Source: Phoebastria nigripes (Eukaryota > Chordata > Aves > Procellariiformes > Diomedeidae). From it: a DNA stretch of 64,000 nucleotides. The notes under the pieces are model-generated. The model worked only from the letters and a program-made list of their open reading frames with translations, searched no databases and was not told where the DNA came from. A program made the position numbers and the translations under genes. The stretch covers positions 64,634 through 128,633 of the forward strand of contig JAYKAV010002009.1 of NCBI GenBank assembly GCA_035582835.1, in the 5' to 3' direction. Of the stretch, positions 25,301 through 41,562 are shown one piece after another; positions within the stretch are counted from its first letter, which is position 1; the number at the start of each line of letters is the position of its first letter.

Positions 25301-28300
25301 GTCTCATTTATTCCAGAAGCATATGCATTTCATTTTCCATTATGGCCAAACTACCAGTTCACCTAGTTCCTGATGACAGACTGGTTGCCAANGCTCACAA
25401 AATACTTCCTGTGCTTTATTCCTATCAGCGTTAAAGCACATAAAGAAACACAAGGAATTCTGAAAAACTTGTGCTAAAATCCAACTAAAAATCTGGAAAT
25501 TTACCTCCTAGATGAGGTACTGATCTCCACAGCACATGCTATGGAGCTGAGAAACAAAGATGACAGCGACGGAGTTCACAGCTATCAGAGCAAGAAGGCC
25601 ACAGACAACATCACTTGATTTATCCTTTTGCTCACATTTTTGCTAGCCAATTCAATGTTGATAAAATAGCACATGGTTCCCNAGGCACTCATGGGCTGAT
25701 CCAAAGGCTAGGGACAGTAGGTGTGCAAGAGCCCCCATATTCCCTCAAACTATCTCAAATCTAACATGCCAGGGAACACATCTTGATACCAAGGAACAAG
25801 TTAAGCCTTCATGGTACGCAGGCAGTGTTAGAAATTTGGTGCAAGTACACACACAAAAATACTTGCATGTCCCAATTNTGAAAGCTTTTCTATGATACAG
25901 AAATGCCTTCTGGGGGGGGGCTCAAGACATTTCTTTTTTCTTTTTGTGACAGTCACCAAAAGGCTGTCTGATAAAAGAAATAATGTTAAGTTCTACCACA
26001 CCTGAACTGAAAACCAACAAATTCCGTCAAGTCATTAACCATTCCTTGAGGCATCCAGTACAATTTCTTATTAATACACTTATTATTTGTTACTGTATTG
26101 AGTCCAGAAGTTCATCACATAGGCAATGACCATCTCCTGCCACATGGAACAATCTGAAACATTCTGTGTGAAAAACTGCTTTTTCTTAAGCATGTAGTAC
26201 ATGTTCATAGTTCCTTTCTTTGTCACTGCTGAAGAGGCTCGTGTTAGAATTGGGGGAAAAAAACTAATAAAAATCTATGTGCTTAAAAGTTTCCCATTCC
26301 ATAGCAAGAAAGAGAACAAACATGGTAGGCAAAAATATTCATTGTGGAAACAAAAGAGAATGTTTCCCAAATATATGTGAAAGTCCAGTTTGAGATACTT
26401 TCCCCAGAACTGATAGCAGCGCTTCAACAGAACAAGGGACCTTGCAAAGATATTTAAGACACTTACATAAGTTAACCAAACAAAGCCAAGATCATGGTCA
26501 ATACAAGTTCCTACAGAACAACAAAACATTCAGTACTTCAAGATTTATTATATTTAGCAGAAAGACTTAAGATCTGACTGTTAGATGCAAAAGCTGGAAA
26601 CATTTGACTGGAATAAGGTATAGACACTAAGCACTGAAGATAATTAAGTATTTAAAGAGCTCACCAAAGGCTCTTGAGATTTTCTATAATTCAAAAACTT
26701 TCAATCATGATCAATCTCTCTTGAAAACTATTCTGTGTTACTCATATGGTATTGCACATGATGCAAGAATGACTTGTAAATTCTATGGCTTGCATATTTC
26801 AAAAGGTCAAATTAGATTAAACATTTTTTCTTTCTGTCATTACATCTGTAAGTGAGATGAGATACATGAAAAACAATAAAACTTCCTTATGAGTATAGAA
26901 CTGCTACACCTGGGGCTGAGGCAGGCAGAAAATTCAGATCCTCTATTTTGAAAGTAAATCTTGGAAGACAGAATAGTCTAGTTCCTACTGAAACTATCAC
27001 AGCTTTAATGAAGAGTATTAAAATTTCCTTTTTGCTCAGGAAATACCAATAATCCTACTGCAAAGACTATAACAGTACTGTGATTCCAAGAAGACGACAT
27101 AAAAAGGAATTATGGTGAATTTGAGGATAATTCTATAACATAATGAGTTTCCTCAGACTCCTTGACTAAATGCGGTGTTAAGTAATGCTAAATTATATCG
27201 AATTGGCAGAGCTTTGGAGAGGAGCATGCGTATGGTGAAAAGGTTATATCTTGGAGACAAAGAATGTATTTTTCCTAATTGCTGTCAATGTGCAATTCAA
27301 TTCTAGATAGCGGAGTTAAGCCTTGTCTGCCTTCAACATGTGTCACCTGATCCATACAGCTTTTAATGTAGTCTTGTCCTTTCTTAGTAGGCAGCAGAAA
27401 ATAAACAGAGCACTCAATTGTCAGAGGCCATTTACAAAATGAAGANTCACGCTCTCAGAGCTTTGAATACATAATTTAATATTGGCATCAACTGAACATC
27501 CCCAATTNTAAATCCTGAAAAAGAAATTACTGAAAAAGTATTACACTTAGGACTTCCCATAGTTAGATATATAGAAATTTATACAAAATGCTTGTCCACT
27601 ACAAGATTTTAGTTCAAGAGCATATGGGTTTGTGACTACAACAATAATCATAAAACTTTCCATAAGCTAAGTGATTGCTGCATGCTCTGAACGGCCTAAC
27701 CAATAGGCAACAAAACCAATGTACCAAAATTCTTGTTCATCCCTAAAGTACCACATTCTTGACACAAGGCAAACAAAAGTAAATGATTTGCAAGACTCAT
27801 CAAGTAGAGCAAAGGTATGTAATAGAGGTAAGATTAAGTAAAAGGGAGATGGTAAAAAAAAATGTAAGAGCAATGCTTATATTTAGAGTTTCAACCTCAA
27901 AAATCATGGAAAATACTGACAAACCACTATTTAGTGAGCAACCTGGGTCAGAAGACTGAATAATACCATACTGCTGATTAAAAGGCAATATGATATGGTC
28001 AGCAGTGTTCACAAAGGTCAGTCAAAACCTCATAAGCAGCAGCAGCAACAAAAGAAGCATTTGCCNTAATATGAAGGAAAGAAAAGAGAAAATTAAGGAA
28101 GTACGCAATCCAAACCTCTTCCATTTTAATTTGTGTCTGTATCCTGCTGAGGGAACAAACTGTTCATAAGTTGTAGTCTGTCATGTAATTCAGTATTAGC
28201 TGCAGGCTAATAAATAGGACAGTAAAGCATATGCAAAGACTGATTTATAGGATCCAAAGAGAGATAGCCTAAGTCTTGCAGCAATTTGCATCTTCCTCAC

Positions 28301-31300
28301 ATACAAACAAGCACTGATGGAAAGTTTCCTGCTGAGAAAGAGAGAGAGGCAAGAGATGCACTGGAGAGAAACCTGTTAAAAAAAGAAGAAAGAGGACTGG
28401 AATAACTTCTTCAGAGAGGGGTTTTTACATATTTGTGCAGCAGAGCAGAGCACAATGCTGCAGTTGAAATTATTCATGATAAAAGGAAAGTTAGAAAAAT
28501 CAGCAACACTAGGAGAGGTCTACGAATAAGCCAAGCCAGAGTTTTACAAGGTCCACCCTGAATTTGTTATAGCATAGCTGTTCAGCAGGCAGTATGAACT
28601 GTAGAGAGCTAGGAAACATCATATTATGTTTGTTTCTTCTCAAATTCATAGGCTAATGGCTAAAATAATGGCAGGGCTTGCTGTAATCATTGCCCTACTT
28701 AACTGCTGCTCAGCAGGTTTCTGCTCTCAGATCTAAGGCGTTCTTTAAAAGTCACAGCAGGACAGGGGTAACAGTGAGGATGTCATCTGAAACAGTGTCC
28801 CAGAACCAGTAAAAGAGGGGAACAAGTGGTGGTATTTAACATGGCAGAAGATTAACACATCAGATCAAAGCTAAAAAACAGCACAAGATTTTAGGGTGGT
28901 GATTCTATGAGAAGTGTACTTCTTCATCTTACAGCTAGAACGGATGCTGGGAAATTATTTGCTCAGAAAAATGAAGCATTCTTCAATTGGGTAGAGATGG
29001 AGAAAAAGGACTGCAAAATCTCAATTCAGAACTGCAATTTTGGCTATTTTCTTGCCTCAAATAATCTCACAGTTGAGTGGGAACTAACTTCAAAGTGATC
29101 ATTCTTTCCTTAACACAGAAACATGCTCTTTAATCTCTTCATTCAGATAGGACAAATGCAAACATAACCAACACCAAGCTTCTCCCTGGAGTTCAGTTAT
29201 ACTGGCTTTGAAAGCAAAGCAGTTCAGCTCCATCATTCAGAGGTAAATGCTATGCAAACTTTAAAAATCCCATTCACCTGAATACCTAACACAAGCTTGC
29301 TGAATGGCCTCCATTCAGCACTGCTAACAAACTTCAAAAGNTTTTTGTCATCTCCTAGCTTTGAAGCTAAAAAGACTCTGAAGCTGCCATAATGCTAATA
29401 TCCTTAGCTCTGAAGTCAACCATTCAGTGTTTACAAAGCTCCATCATTCATTCCTCCAAAACTTGCAACCTTCTTTACCTTAGGATTAGAGCTTCAGCTT
29501 GTAAATGCCAACCTCCAAATCCAGCAGAGTAGTTTAACAAGTGCCCATATAGTAGATCAGTTGCAGCCTATGTAGCAGCATGCTCAAAAGAAAAGGAGGT
29601 AGAAGGATGTGTATAACACAGACCTGGAAGTCTGTAAGAAGGCTGAGTACGCACATGAAGAGAGATTGTTTAAGAAAGGGTTAGACCTCAACACNATCAA
29701 AGGTGGTGCAAGAGGTAGAAAGGGAAAAAAGCTAAGTAAAATAAATCAAGGTAAGGTGGTCTTCAGCACAGATCACTGGGAACCAACATATTGCTTTTAA
29801 CTGTTTGATCTCTTGCTTTGCAAATTTTTTTAAAACAATAAAAATGAATATAAAAGCTGGCCACACATTTCACGTATCTTAAGAAACTCAACTATGCACT
29901 AAGCAGATTCACAGTACGCTGCCAACAAAGAGTAAAGCTTAAATCAAGGCAAAGATGGCTGGGGAATTCATCAGCACCTTGCTCAGGACAGAAATTGTCC
30001 CTTCCACAGGTGATTTTGAACTTAGTTCAGTCATCCTACAACAAATACAATATCTTTGCAGAAAGCTTATTAGCTGTAGTAACTACCGCATTTCTGAAAG
30101 AGATCAGTAACTACGCTTCTTTACAATGTGTCTAGCGCTGCAAAATTTTTAAAAGTTCCAATAATTACATTGGTCTGAGGCATTTGCATCTACAGAAACA
30201 GTCTACTCCCTTCACTGGAAATTAATTTGTTTCTCCTATACAGATGGGATCTATAGGTCTCACTGTATCGTGAATACACTCTTTGTTTTGCTGGTTTATT
30301 ATTAAAATATTAATGATCATCCTTTCGTACTAAGAAATCTGATGCCTCCTTGCCTACATTTCATATTAAGTAAAGCACTACTTTTTTAGGTTGTTTTTTT
30401 CGGCTGCAACAGAAGTAATATTTTGATGCGAAAAGGATATCTTTCCTGCTGAGATAACAGCTCATACTCAACAATTATATATCTCACAAGTGTCCAAGTA
30501 TGCCTAAATCATACCAGACTCTTTACCAACATCCAAGTATGGTGACATATGATACTTCAAAGGACTTCTCTTGAATTAAAAGCATTTAACAGGATTGTAA
30601 CCACAGGGTGGGTAAATTAAGAACAGCTTTAGATTCTACTTTCCAGGAGAAGCCCATTAATAACTTCCCTACAATTAAACAGGCAGAAGAAAGATGAGCA
30701 GAATAGAGTTAACCATGTACGTGATTTATCTTTTCTGCTAAATCTTTTAGCTAAGGCATAAGCAAAAAAAAGTGTAATTTTGAATTGTAATGTTACATGA
30801 GCATCATTAGCAATCAACTTGCATGAAAATGTGTACATTAAAAAGAAACAAAGAACAATGAAAAGCTGCCAGACACATTTTACAATGGCACACATCTGGT
30901 GGTCTGAGTTACCAACCTATCCACTGCAAGAAAGTTTCCAGTTAGCGAAGGCATTCGGGACATGTCCTTAGCATTTGATGCTCTTTTCTGAGCATCAACA
31001 GTCCTGAATTAATTTCTATGCAGTTGCCTTAAACCTCTGGATAATTTTAAGAAACTGAAAAAGCTGAGAGTTCCGACTACAGGAAGTAAACCATAGGGAT
31101 AATCTAGCAGGAACACACCCTACTAGAGACAGCAGCATAGGTTGGAGAAAAAGTGATATGAAGTGTTAATTCTGTATTTTGACTACACTTGGCAAGCATG
31201 TTAGAAAGCTAATGGGAAGGAGAAATAATACTGGCCAAGTAACTGCTGCTCCTCCCTTCCTTTTAAAAATAAACAAATGAGAACTGATAGCTGCAAGACT

Positions 31301-31693
31301 CTGTAGACTGACAAATGGATACTACAGCACAANGGAAACATTGAAAACCCAAGAACTCAAGTTAACAGCTAACACTCTTTACACCCAGCAGCAATATACT
31401 TGAAAGTCACATTAATGCTATCTTTCTGCAAGATGTAAGGCAGCATGAAACATGTGAAATTACCTTGTCCATACTTTTCAAGCATAACTGTAATCCTAGG
31501 TAGGCTGAAACACATTCATTTGTGTTTTCCCAGCATCCCTGCTTCGCCAGCTGCACTGTTTGTTGGGAGCTTTCTCTAAAATAGGAAGTTAATAGGTAGG
31601 TATGGTTTATACATATATATGCCAATAAGTAAAATTCTATTTCCACTAATTTTTGGATCATATCTTTTATCTGAAGACCAAAATTTAACATAA

Positions 31694-31733
31694 ATATTAA
31701 ATATATTGTATATATGTTATATATATTTAATAT
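31694..31733. repeat. AT-rich palindrome
   Basis: AATATTAAATATAT (from 31693/31694) and its complement form 13-bp arms (31694-31706 and 31721-31733) around a 14-base TA-rich loop. This is probably a TA microsatellite derivative. Confidence 0.7.
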
Positions 31734-32332
31734 AAATTATTGACGCATTTTTAACATTTTAGCATTGAGGATGCTTTGACAAGACAGTTTATTTAGACTT
31801 TGACAACCATTTTCTCCTTTATATTGTCTGATGGGATAAGGTACCTCAGAACTGCAGATGAGAGAACAAGGCTTATCACCTTTTCTGTAGAGGTCTACCC
31901 TACAAGATCAATTCACAGAAAAGTCAAGGAAAGCGGAGAGAGTCTAGAGAAAGGAGAAGGTTTACCACACAGTGATGCTTTCTCTTTCATTATTTTTGTT
32001 CTTTGGAGATTCCCTCTGTTCCCTTTGAATGGAGGTGAGAAGGAACATGACACAGATAAAGTACGAAAGACAGTTACTAACCAAAGCAGCAAGAAAGCTC
32101 CCTTCTCCCCTCAGTTCAAGTAACTGCAATTAAAGATAAATAAAAAACCCAAATCTTTTACCAAGTTAATCACACCTTCATGTAAGGAAAAGCTATTTCT
32201 TAGAGTCTTGAGAGAGAGAAGAAAATAACCCTGAGATACCTCCTCACTACTACTAGCTATTAGAGCTTTCTCTAAGACCAGTGAGGACTCCTTCCCCATG
32301 ACTTCCAGTCAGCAGAATCGCAGTTGACATGA

Positions 32333-32878
32333 TGTCGTGGTTTAACCCTGGCAGCACCCAAACACCACGCAGCCGCTCGCTCACCCCCCCACTCCGGTGG
32401 GATGGGGGAGAGAATCGGGAGGGCACAAGTAGGAAACCTTGCGAGTTGAGATAAAAACAGTTTAATAATTGAAATAAAACAAAGTAGAACAGTAATAGCA
32501 ACAGTGATAACAACAACAACAATATACAAAGCAGGCGATGCACAATGCAACTGCTCACCACCCGCCGAACCGAACGAGAGCCCGGGACCCAGGGCCCCCA
32601 CACACACCCTTAGTTTTTATACTGAGCATGATGTTACATGGTATGGAATACCCCATTGGCCANCTGGGTNAACCACCCCGGCTATGCTCCCCCCTGCCAG
32701 CTTCCCATGCACCTGGCAGGGCATGGGAGGCCGAAAAGTCCCCGGTGCAAGCACCACCCAGCAGCACCCAAAACATCAATGGGCCATCGATGCTCCTATT
32801 ATACCAAACCCAAAACACAGCACACCCTCCCCAGCTACTGGGAAGAAAGTTAACTCTGTCCCAGCTGGAACCAGGACA
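32333..32878 (-). mobile_element. Solo ERVL-like LTR with 5-bp target duplication
   Basis: A 546-bp LTR whose minus strand runs from TGTCCTGGTTCCAGCTGG to AACCACGACA. It is flanked by a perfect CATGA duplication (32328-32332 and 32879-32883). The 5-bp duplication fits ERVL-class integrases. It has a minus-strand TATA box TATAAAAA (32614-32621) and an ATTAAA hexamer (32461-32466). No internal viral sequence remains, so it most likely arose by recombination between two LTRs. It matches both halves of the split LTR at 19885-22337. It lies in the same transcriptional sense as PTPRT. The long plus-strand frames across it are antisense shadows. Confidence 0.93.
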
Positions 32879-34928
32879 CATGAGCTGTCTGCTCACCAAG
32901 CCACAGCCGCAACTGGTACCCAAGATGCATCAGGGAGGCTGGAGACAATTCCACAAACAAGGAAGGAAGTAACAGCTTTCCATAACACTCTTCATCCTTG
33001 GAAAACTGAAGGATATTTACTCAAGTCCCTTCTGCTTCAAAAAGATTGTTCCTTAATCTTTCTCCATTTATTATTCCATTTTTACCTTGTATTTAGTCAA
33101 TAACTTTATACATCATGAGCAACATCATACTTAGAAATCTATACATTAAAAACAAGTCCAAGAAAATTCATCCCTACCTCTCTACCAGTCTCAAGTGAAA
33201 TTTCAGTCAAAATAAATCCAGAACTATTGGACTTACATTTGCCTCAGGAAGAAAAACAAACAAAGAAACCAAAACAAACAAACCCCCACAAATTATGCAC
33301 ACCATTAATCTTTCAAGAAATTCCTGAAACTCAACTCAGTGGTGTGATAGGAAAGCCATTAAAATTTCCCAAGTGGCTACAATCAAGATAAAGTTTGAGC
33401 AGAGAGTACTGTCTTGTTTTACACAGAAACAGAAGGGCTACTGAAGAAAGAGATATAAAAAGTTGGGAAAAAATATAGACTGAATTGTCAATACATCATT
33501 AGTTTACGAACTTTCCTTGTACTCGAGCTGTAGCGTTGTGTTCTTCCTGGATATGCTTATTCTAATTTATACCTCTTTGACTAATGTAAACATGAGAAAC
33601 AAGGAACGCACATGCTGGAATGTGACTGCAGGTCTGCGTGGCACTCGGTGCAGTTCTGAAAATTGGATCCTGTATATAAACTATACATTAATCAGTTCTC
33701 AAGGAAATGGTTTCATTTCCCAGTTCTATTTTGGAGGTTAAACAGAAGGAAAAGAAAATGTTTCCTTTTGAAAGAACACATATCGTTCATACTAACTGCC
33801 GATTTCTGTGAAACAATGGCTTTTTCTTCATATCTCCCCCATCCACTTCACAGAAAGATATTAAGTTGGACTGAAAGAAGAGAAAGTGGANTTAAAGCTC
33901 TTGGTGAGAGTGAATGAGGGTTTGTAATCTCTTTGCCTCCCCTTTTCTCACCACATGCCCACCTAATGATTAAAACTGTTAAAGCAACTGCTATTGGACT
34001 ACATCGAACTAGATGATTAAACAGAGCAACGACAAGTTCAAGTAATTACCAGCCAGATGCAAACACCAAGGAAGGGAGTATTACATTCCCTACACCACTG
34101 TGACTGCAAAGAAATAAAGGAATGTAAGTGGCTTTTTCAGACACCCTACAATCACGAAGCCATTCTCCCTTGTTCAGTAATTTCAAAGCCAGCATAACCT
34201 TCATAAATGGTTCGCATGCACACACGCACAAAACCCATTCTGTGCTGGTGTAGTGTTCAAAAGAGCAACATCATTACATGCTTTATCAAATCTATACTTA
34301 ACTTCTCATGGTACAGTACCTGTAAATTCTGCAGACTGAATCTATTTGTGTAAACTGGAAAAAATGGAGAAAGAGATAGCATGCAGCCTGAGGGGAACCC
34401 TCGTTATCACAGCTTTACTGATACTGTTGGTAGCGCCAGCAAGAGACCTTCTCCTGTTCACAAGGTGATAACTTCGAGGACTTTGATTAATGTGCGTTAC
34501 TCAGGAAGATGAATTCAAATCTACCCAGCAACTTCTGAGATCTGGTTCTGAGATCTGGATGAGTCTGATAAGTAGCTGGAAGGAATGAAAATTCCTATCT
34601 GAACTTATTAATGCATACTAGAAAACATACTTTTAAAAAAGTAAAATCTAAAATGCATATATACCACAGCTGACCTTACCTCCTAAATGGTTCCAAACGA
34701 GGGAACGGACTTGGTCTTCTAGCCACCCTGATGGCAAAAGAGGATAGTTGCAGTACAGTGCCTACTTTTCATATCAACACCGCCAATCTCCTGAGTGAAG
34801 TATGGGGACTTGAGTACCATGACAGAAACAGTAGTTATATTACTCCATGATGGCAAGGATATTATGTTAGTTTTAATGAGTACATTTGGCCTGGATACCT
34901 TGGGGTATAGAACTATCCATGCATCAGG

Positions 34929-35066
34929 CATGAAAACAAATGAAAACAAAAAAAACCAAACCACAACAAAAAAACCAAACCAAACCAAAACAAAAAAAAA
35001 AACACAAAAAAACCCGCAAAACCCAAACACAAAACCCAAAAAACTCAAAAACAAACAAAAACTTTG
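34929..35066 (+). repeat. CAAAA/CCAAA low-complexity tract
   Basis: About 138 bp made almost only of A and C, with irregular AACCAAACC and CAAAAA units. The long frames predicted here on either strand are products of this composition and are not genes. Confidence 0.9.
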
Positions 35067-35630
35067 AAGAACCTTTTTCATATCCACCTCTCTCAGTAAT
35101 TGCTTTATATGAAGTGAAAGACGTTGGAGTTTGTGAGCATCCTAAACAACTACGTTGAAGGCAATTATATTTTTTTATCCCAGAAACAAGCTCTACTCTA
35201 GATTACATGTGTAACACCATATTATATACTTTCATACCTACACTGCACTTGTTTTATTCAAGGAAACCTATGGAGGGCCTGATGCAACATTTCTAGGGCC
35301 AGCTCCAGCCCAAGATCAGGCTCAGCTGTAGAACAGAGATGTTTTTATTCCTTACTACTTTTAAGCTCCAAAAAGCTCTTTCTCCTAATAGGACTTCCTG
35401 CTGTTTAATAATTAACTGAAACTATTCCAGACACAGCTCCAATAATAAATACCAAGATAGTCAAAATACCTGTAGAGGTTTTCCTTGATGAGTCAGCCTT
35501 ATAATTGTGGATCTGGAATTTGCAGAGTATATTTAATACTGGAGAAGCTTAAGTATACAGATTTATTTAAATGTCTAAGTATTTAGCATGCTCTTCACAC
35601 TTCAGTATCTCAACTCTGATAACTTGAGAG

Positions 35631-35697
35631 GGTTTTTCTGTTGTGGTTTTTTGTTTGGTGTTTGTGTATGTGTTTGTTTTGGTTTGTGGGTTTTTTT
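35631..35697 (+). repeat. T/G-rich low-complexity tract
   Basis: TTTGTTTGGTGTTTGTGTATG-type sequence, roughly complementary in composition to the A/C tract 0.6 kb upstream. Confidence 0.75.
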
Positions 35698-37048
35698 AAA
35701 TTCCACTGTCTACTTATGAGGAAAAGACTTAGATCACTAGAGCAATTTCCACTGTGTACCTGGTGAGTTAGTAAACAGACAGTGCAATTACAGTGACAAG
35801 TATCATACCAGAAAAGACCTAGAGAAAAAATAGTAAGCAACTCTGAAAAAGAAACCACCTCTCCCTCTGGTGTTACTGAAGGCATCAACTTCTCATGTCT
35901 AAAAAACCTCAAAAAAGGAGCGACTGATAAAAGATGAGCTGTCCCAAATATCACAAGGATGACAGAAAGCTACTCAGTTAAGAGACAGACTGTTTTTCAT
36001 CCATGTTGACTAACTGAACACTTTGAAAATCAACTAAGACAAAACTGAAGAGAACTAGAACATACCCTTGGAGGTCTGTAGGGGGCCTTTGTTGAGTACT
36101 CCCACCCCTGTAGTAAAGGAACAGCCCCTAAGAAAATGCCATGAGCCTTAAAAGAATTTGCATCAGGTAGCAACAAAATAATTTGAGGGACTTCCTGAAG
36201 AGAGAAAATCTCAGAAAAATTGGCTCATGAAAATAGGTTATAGATGTTGTAATATTCCCTCTTTATCAGCTCTCCATGGATTCCCACCACGTATTGAGTA
36301 ATTAATTTAGGCATCCAGAATATCTGAAAAGGATCAGGAAAAAAAAAACAATTGCAAACAAACCTCCATACACACACACACAGAGTTTAAAATGTTATTC
36401 GCAACCTTACATAATGTGACAGGTGTCCTGGAAGGACACTATCATTAATACATACCTTAAATGACAAGATTCCAGCCAATTTCCACCATATTTTAAACAA
36501 TCTTCACACAAGCAAAACCTAAATTTAGTTCAGAATATGAGTAACTGCCACGCAGCTTTTACTTAAAAGAAAATTACAGACAAGAAGCATTCTATTCGTA
36601 TGCGATCAGTATACCAAGACGTAGAATCTCTGGGTTTTTCAAAAGCCACCCTGTACAAAATTGTATTAAATTACTATATGTGCAACAGTGAGAGATAAGA
36701 AATAGAGAAGAGCTATTTCCACTGGAGCACCAAAGGCTGGTAAGGTGTACAGATGGAAATGATAGGTTTCTCTGGCTTGACTATTATGATTCTAGAGTGC
36801 AAAGAGAATAATAAATGTATTGTCATTTACACAAGCCTTGCAACAGTCAGAAGACAGAAAGGTATTAGCATAGAGAGCAAACAGCTCTACAGAAAAGCAT
36901 TTTCACAGTACTACAAAGGTATCTCCTGCCACTAAATATACTGTAACAATTTGAAACTAATAAAGTTATGATCTTTTGTATAACATTTCCACTAATTACT
37001 TTACAATAATACACTGTTCTTAGTAAAGATGTCCACATAGACAAGTAA

Positions 37049-37078
37049 GGGGGGGGCTTGGCGGGGGGGGGGAGGGGG
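37049..37078 (+). repeat. G-run cluster
   Basis: Runs of 8, 10 and 5 G (37049-37056, 37063-37072, 37074-37078) separated by CTTGGC and A. Such runs could form a G-quadruplex on the plus strand, which would be the non-template strand only for plus-strand transcription; PTPRT is transcribed the other way. Confidence 0.7.
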
Positions 37079-38413
37079 CAGCAGAAGGTGGTGTGTGTTT
37101 AATTTCACTGATCATTTCATTTACTGAAATAGGTATCTATTGTTCCAATTTAGGGTGTAGAAGCAGTACATGTATTTCAAAGCAAAATCTCTCTTTCTGT
37201 ATCTACCAAATATTATCATTCAATATTGAGAAATTTAAATTACTCTTTCCTTTCTCAATACTACAATAAAACATCTTATGCATAGGGAAGCAAACAGACC
37301 TTTACATTAAAAAGATACACAGATACACTTTTAAACCTTAACCTTTGTTGAAGAAATCCCCTATGATTTTATGTTCAACTGATCAAGAGAAAGCACATGA
37401 GAAGCAGAGTATTAGCTTGGGTTCAGTGGGTTTAGGGGCAGGACTACCAATTGAGCAAAACTTCAATTACAGACTAATTTAATGTATACCCAAGTATATT
37501 ATTGCAATTCAATAAACATCTCTTCAGAATTAAACAATTCCAATTTGCTTTCATTTCAGCCTGTGTGCATGCATTACAAATTTGCTATTATCCACACTAA
37601 AATTAGTCAGACTGTTTGGAAGCACTCATCCATGCAATCCCAGTGTGTCACAGTGCTGCATCAAACTAACCTCAAATGAACCACTTAACCTTACCTGCTT
37701 ACCAAACAGGAGCAAGGAGCAGAGGAGCGTACCTTCCCATAACAATATTACTCTCCTAAAATGTTTCTAGCTAGGTGTCTGCCCGAGTAATCCAGCAATG
37801 AATCTATCAACGTCTCTCCTGGTGGACATCCAACCATTCATGTTTATAACTTCTAATACACTATAAGGGAAAATTTTTTTCCCTTCTTATATTGTTGAAC
37901 ATGAAAGTGTCTGGCACCTACTCAACTTTGCATGTTCTGATATTTGGTTGCTCTGGAAGATGGCCTTCCCTCTATTTAGCTATGACACAATACTAGATAT
38001 GCTACTCCTGATCATGAATTAATTCCTCCAGATTTGAACAAGATGCAGGATTACGAAGTGGGAATTAAAAGCACCTGGCATTCTCTTCATGATCTGTATA
38101 GTCTGAATATCTGCACCATGCAACACACTATATTTAAGGCATCAGTATACTAATTATCAAATGATAGAGTGAGTTGGCAGAAAGCACTTCAGTGGACAAA
38201 AGTGATCTCGTTTCTACAGCAGCCCTCCATTTTCACAGAAAAGTGAAACATTTAGATCAATAAAATTATACTCGGCGAGCAGACCCATACTCCTCCCATT
38301 TGATGTCACCCCCCACCCCAAACACAGAACGTCTCGGGAGCAACTTAGCCACCTTCTGATCTCTCCACCTAAGAGGCAGTGAGCATCCCCTGTGATGCAG
38401 CTCAGGGTAAGTT

Positions 38414-38434
38414 AAAAAAAAAAAAAAAAAAAAA
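38414..38434 (+). repeat. A21 tract
   Basis: Homopolymer run of A with no recognisable retroposon directly upstream of it. Confidence 0.85.
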
Positions 38435-38991
38435 GGCAGCACAGTAAATAGCACTTTATTGCATGTCTCATGGAGGCAAGATTAAGACACATCTTGCATG
38501 TGTCAGGCACAGTATCAGCTCTTGAATCACAGTAAATAACAGGGCTAAAACCCTAGCATCCTTCAAGAACTACTGAAGTTTCTACTGTGTACTTCAGGAC
38601 ATCAGCAGAATCAATCCCGTCATTTACTCCCAGCAGCCTTGAGCAGACTCTTCTGACATGTAATGCTCCATCACAAGATTATTGATGCCTGATAAAATAC
38701 TGTAAAGGAAGGCAGATGAAGCTGACTGACAGAAACTGTTTAGCTGNCTACATTAAAAGTATCCATAGCTACTATGCATTACTACAAAAGCTTATGAAGA
38801 GGGCTGTATGCAGACAAAGTTTCGATTCAAACATTTGTTTTAAGAAAATGATTGAAATTCATGTCACTTTTACCCTTTTTTCCTACTTAAATTTAATATG
38901 AATGAAAGAAGAAGGTCCAACAGGACATCAGTTTTTAAACATAGATGCCATCTGGGAGGAAATACTCATCTTGCATAAACCTGCTGCTTTA

Positions 38992-41562
<2,571 letters not shown>

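Noticed and set aside
32504..33103. 199-codon plus-strand ORF, the longest frame in the window
   Set aside because: It lies antisense across the solo LTR (32333-32878) and its flank; the reading is a by-product of LTR composition, with proline/histidine-rich low-information sequence.
34719..35087. 122-codon minus-strand ORF rich in Phe, Val and Gly
   Set aside because: It is the translation of the A/C low-complexity tract; its apparent membrane character is compositional.
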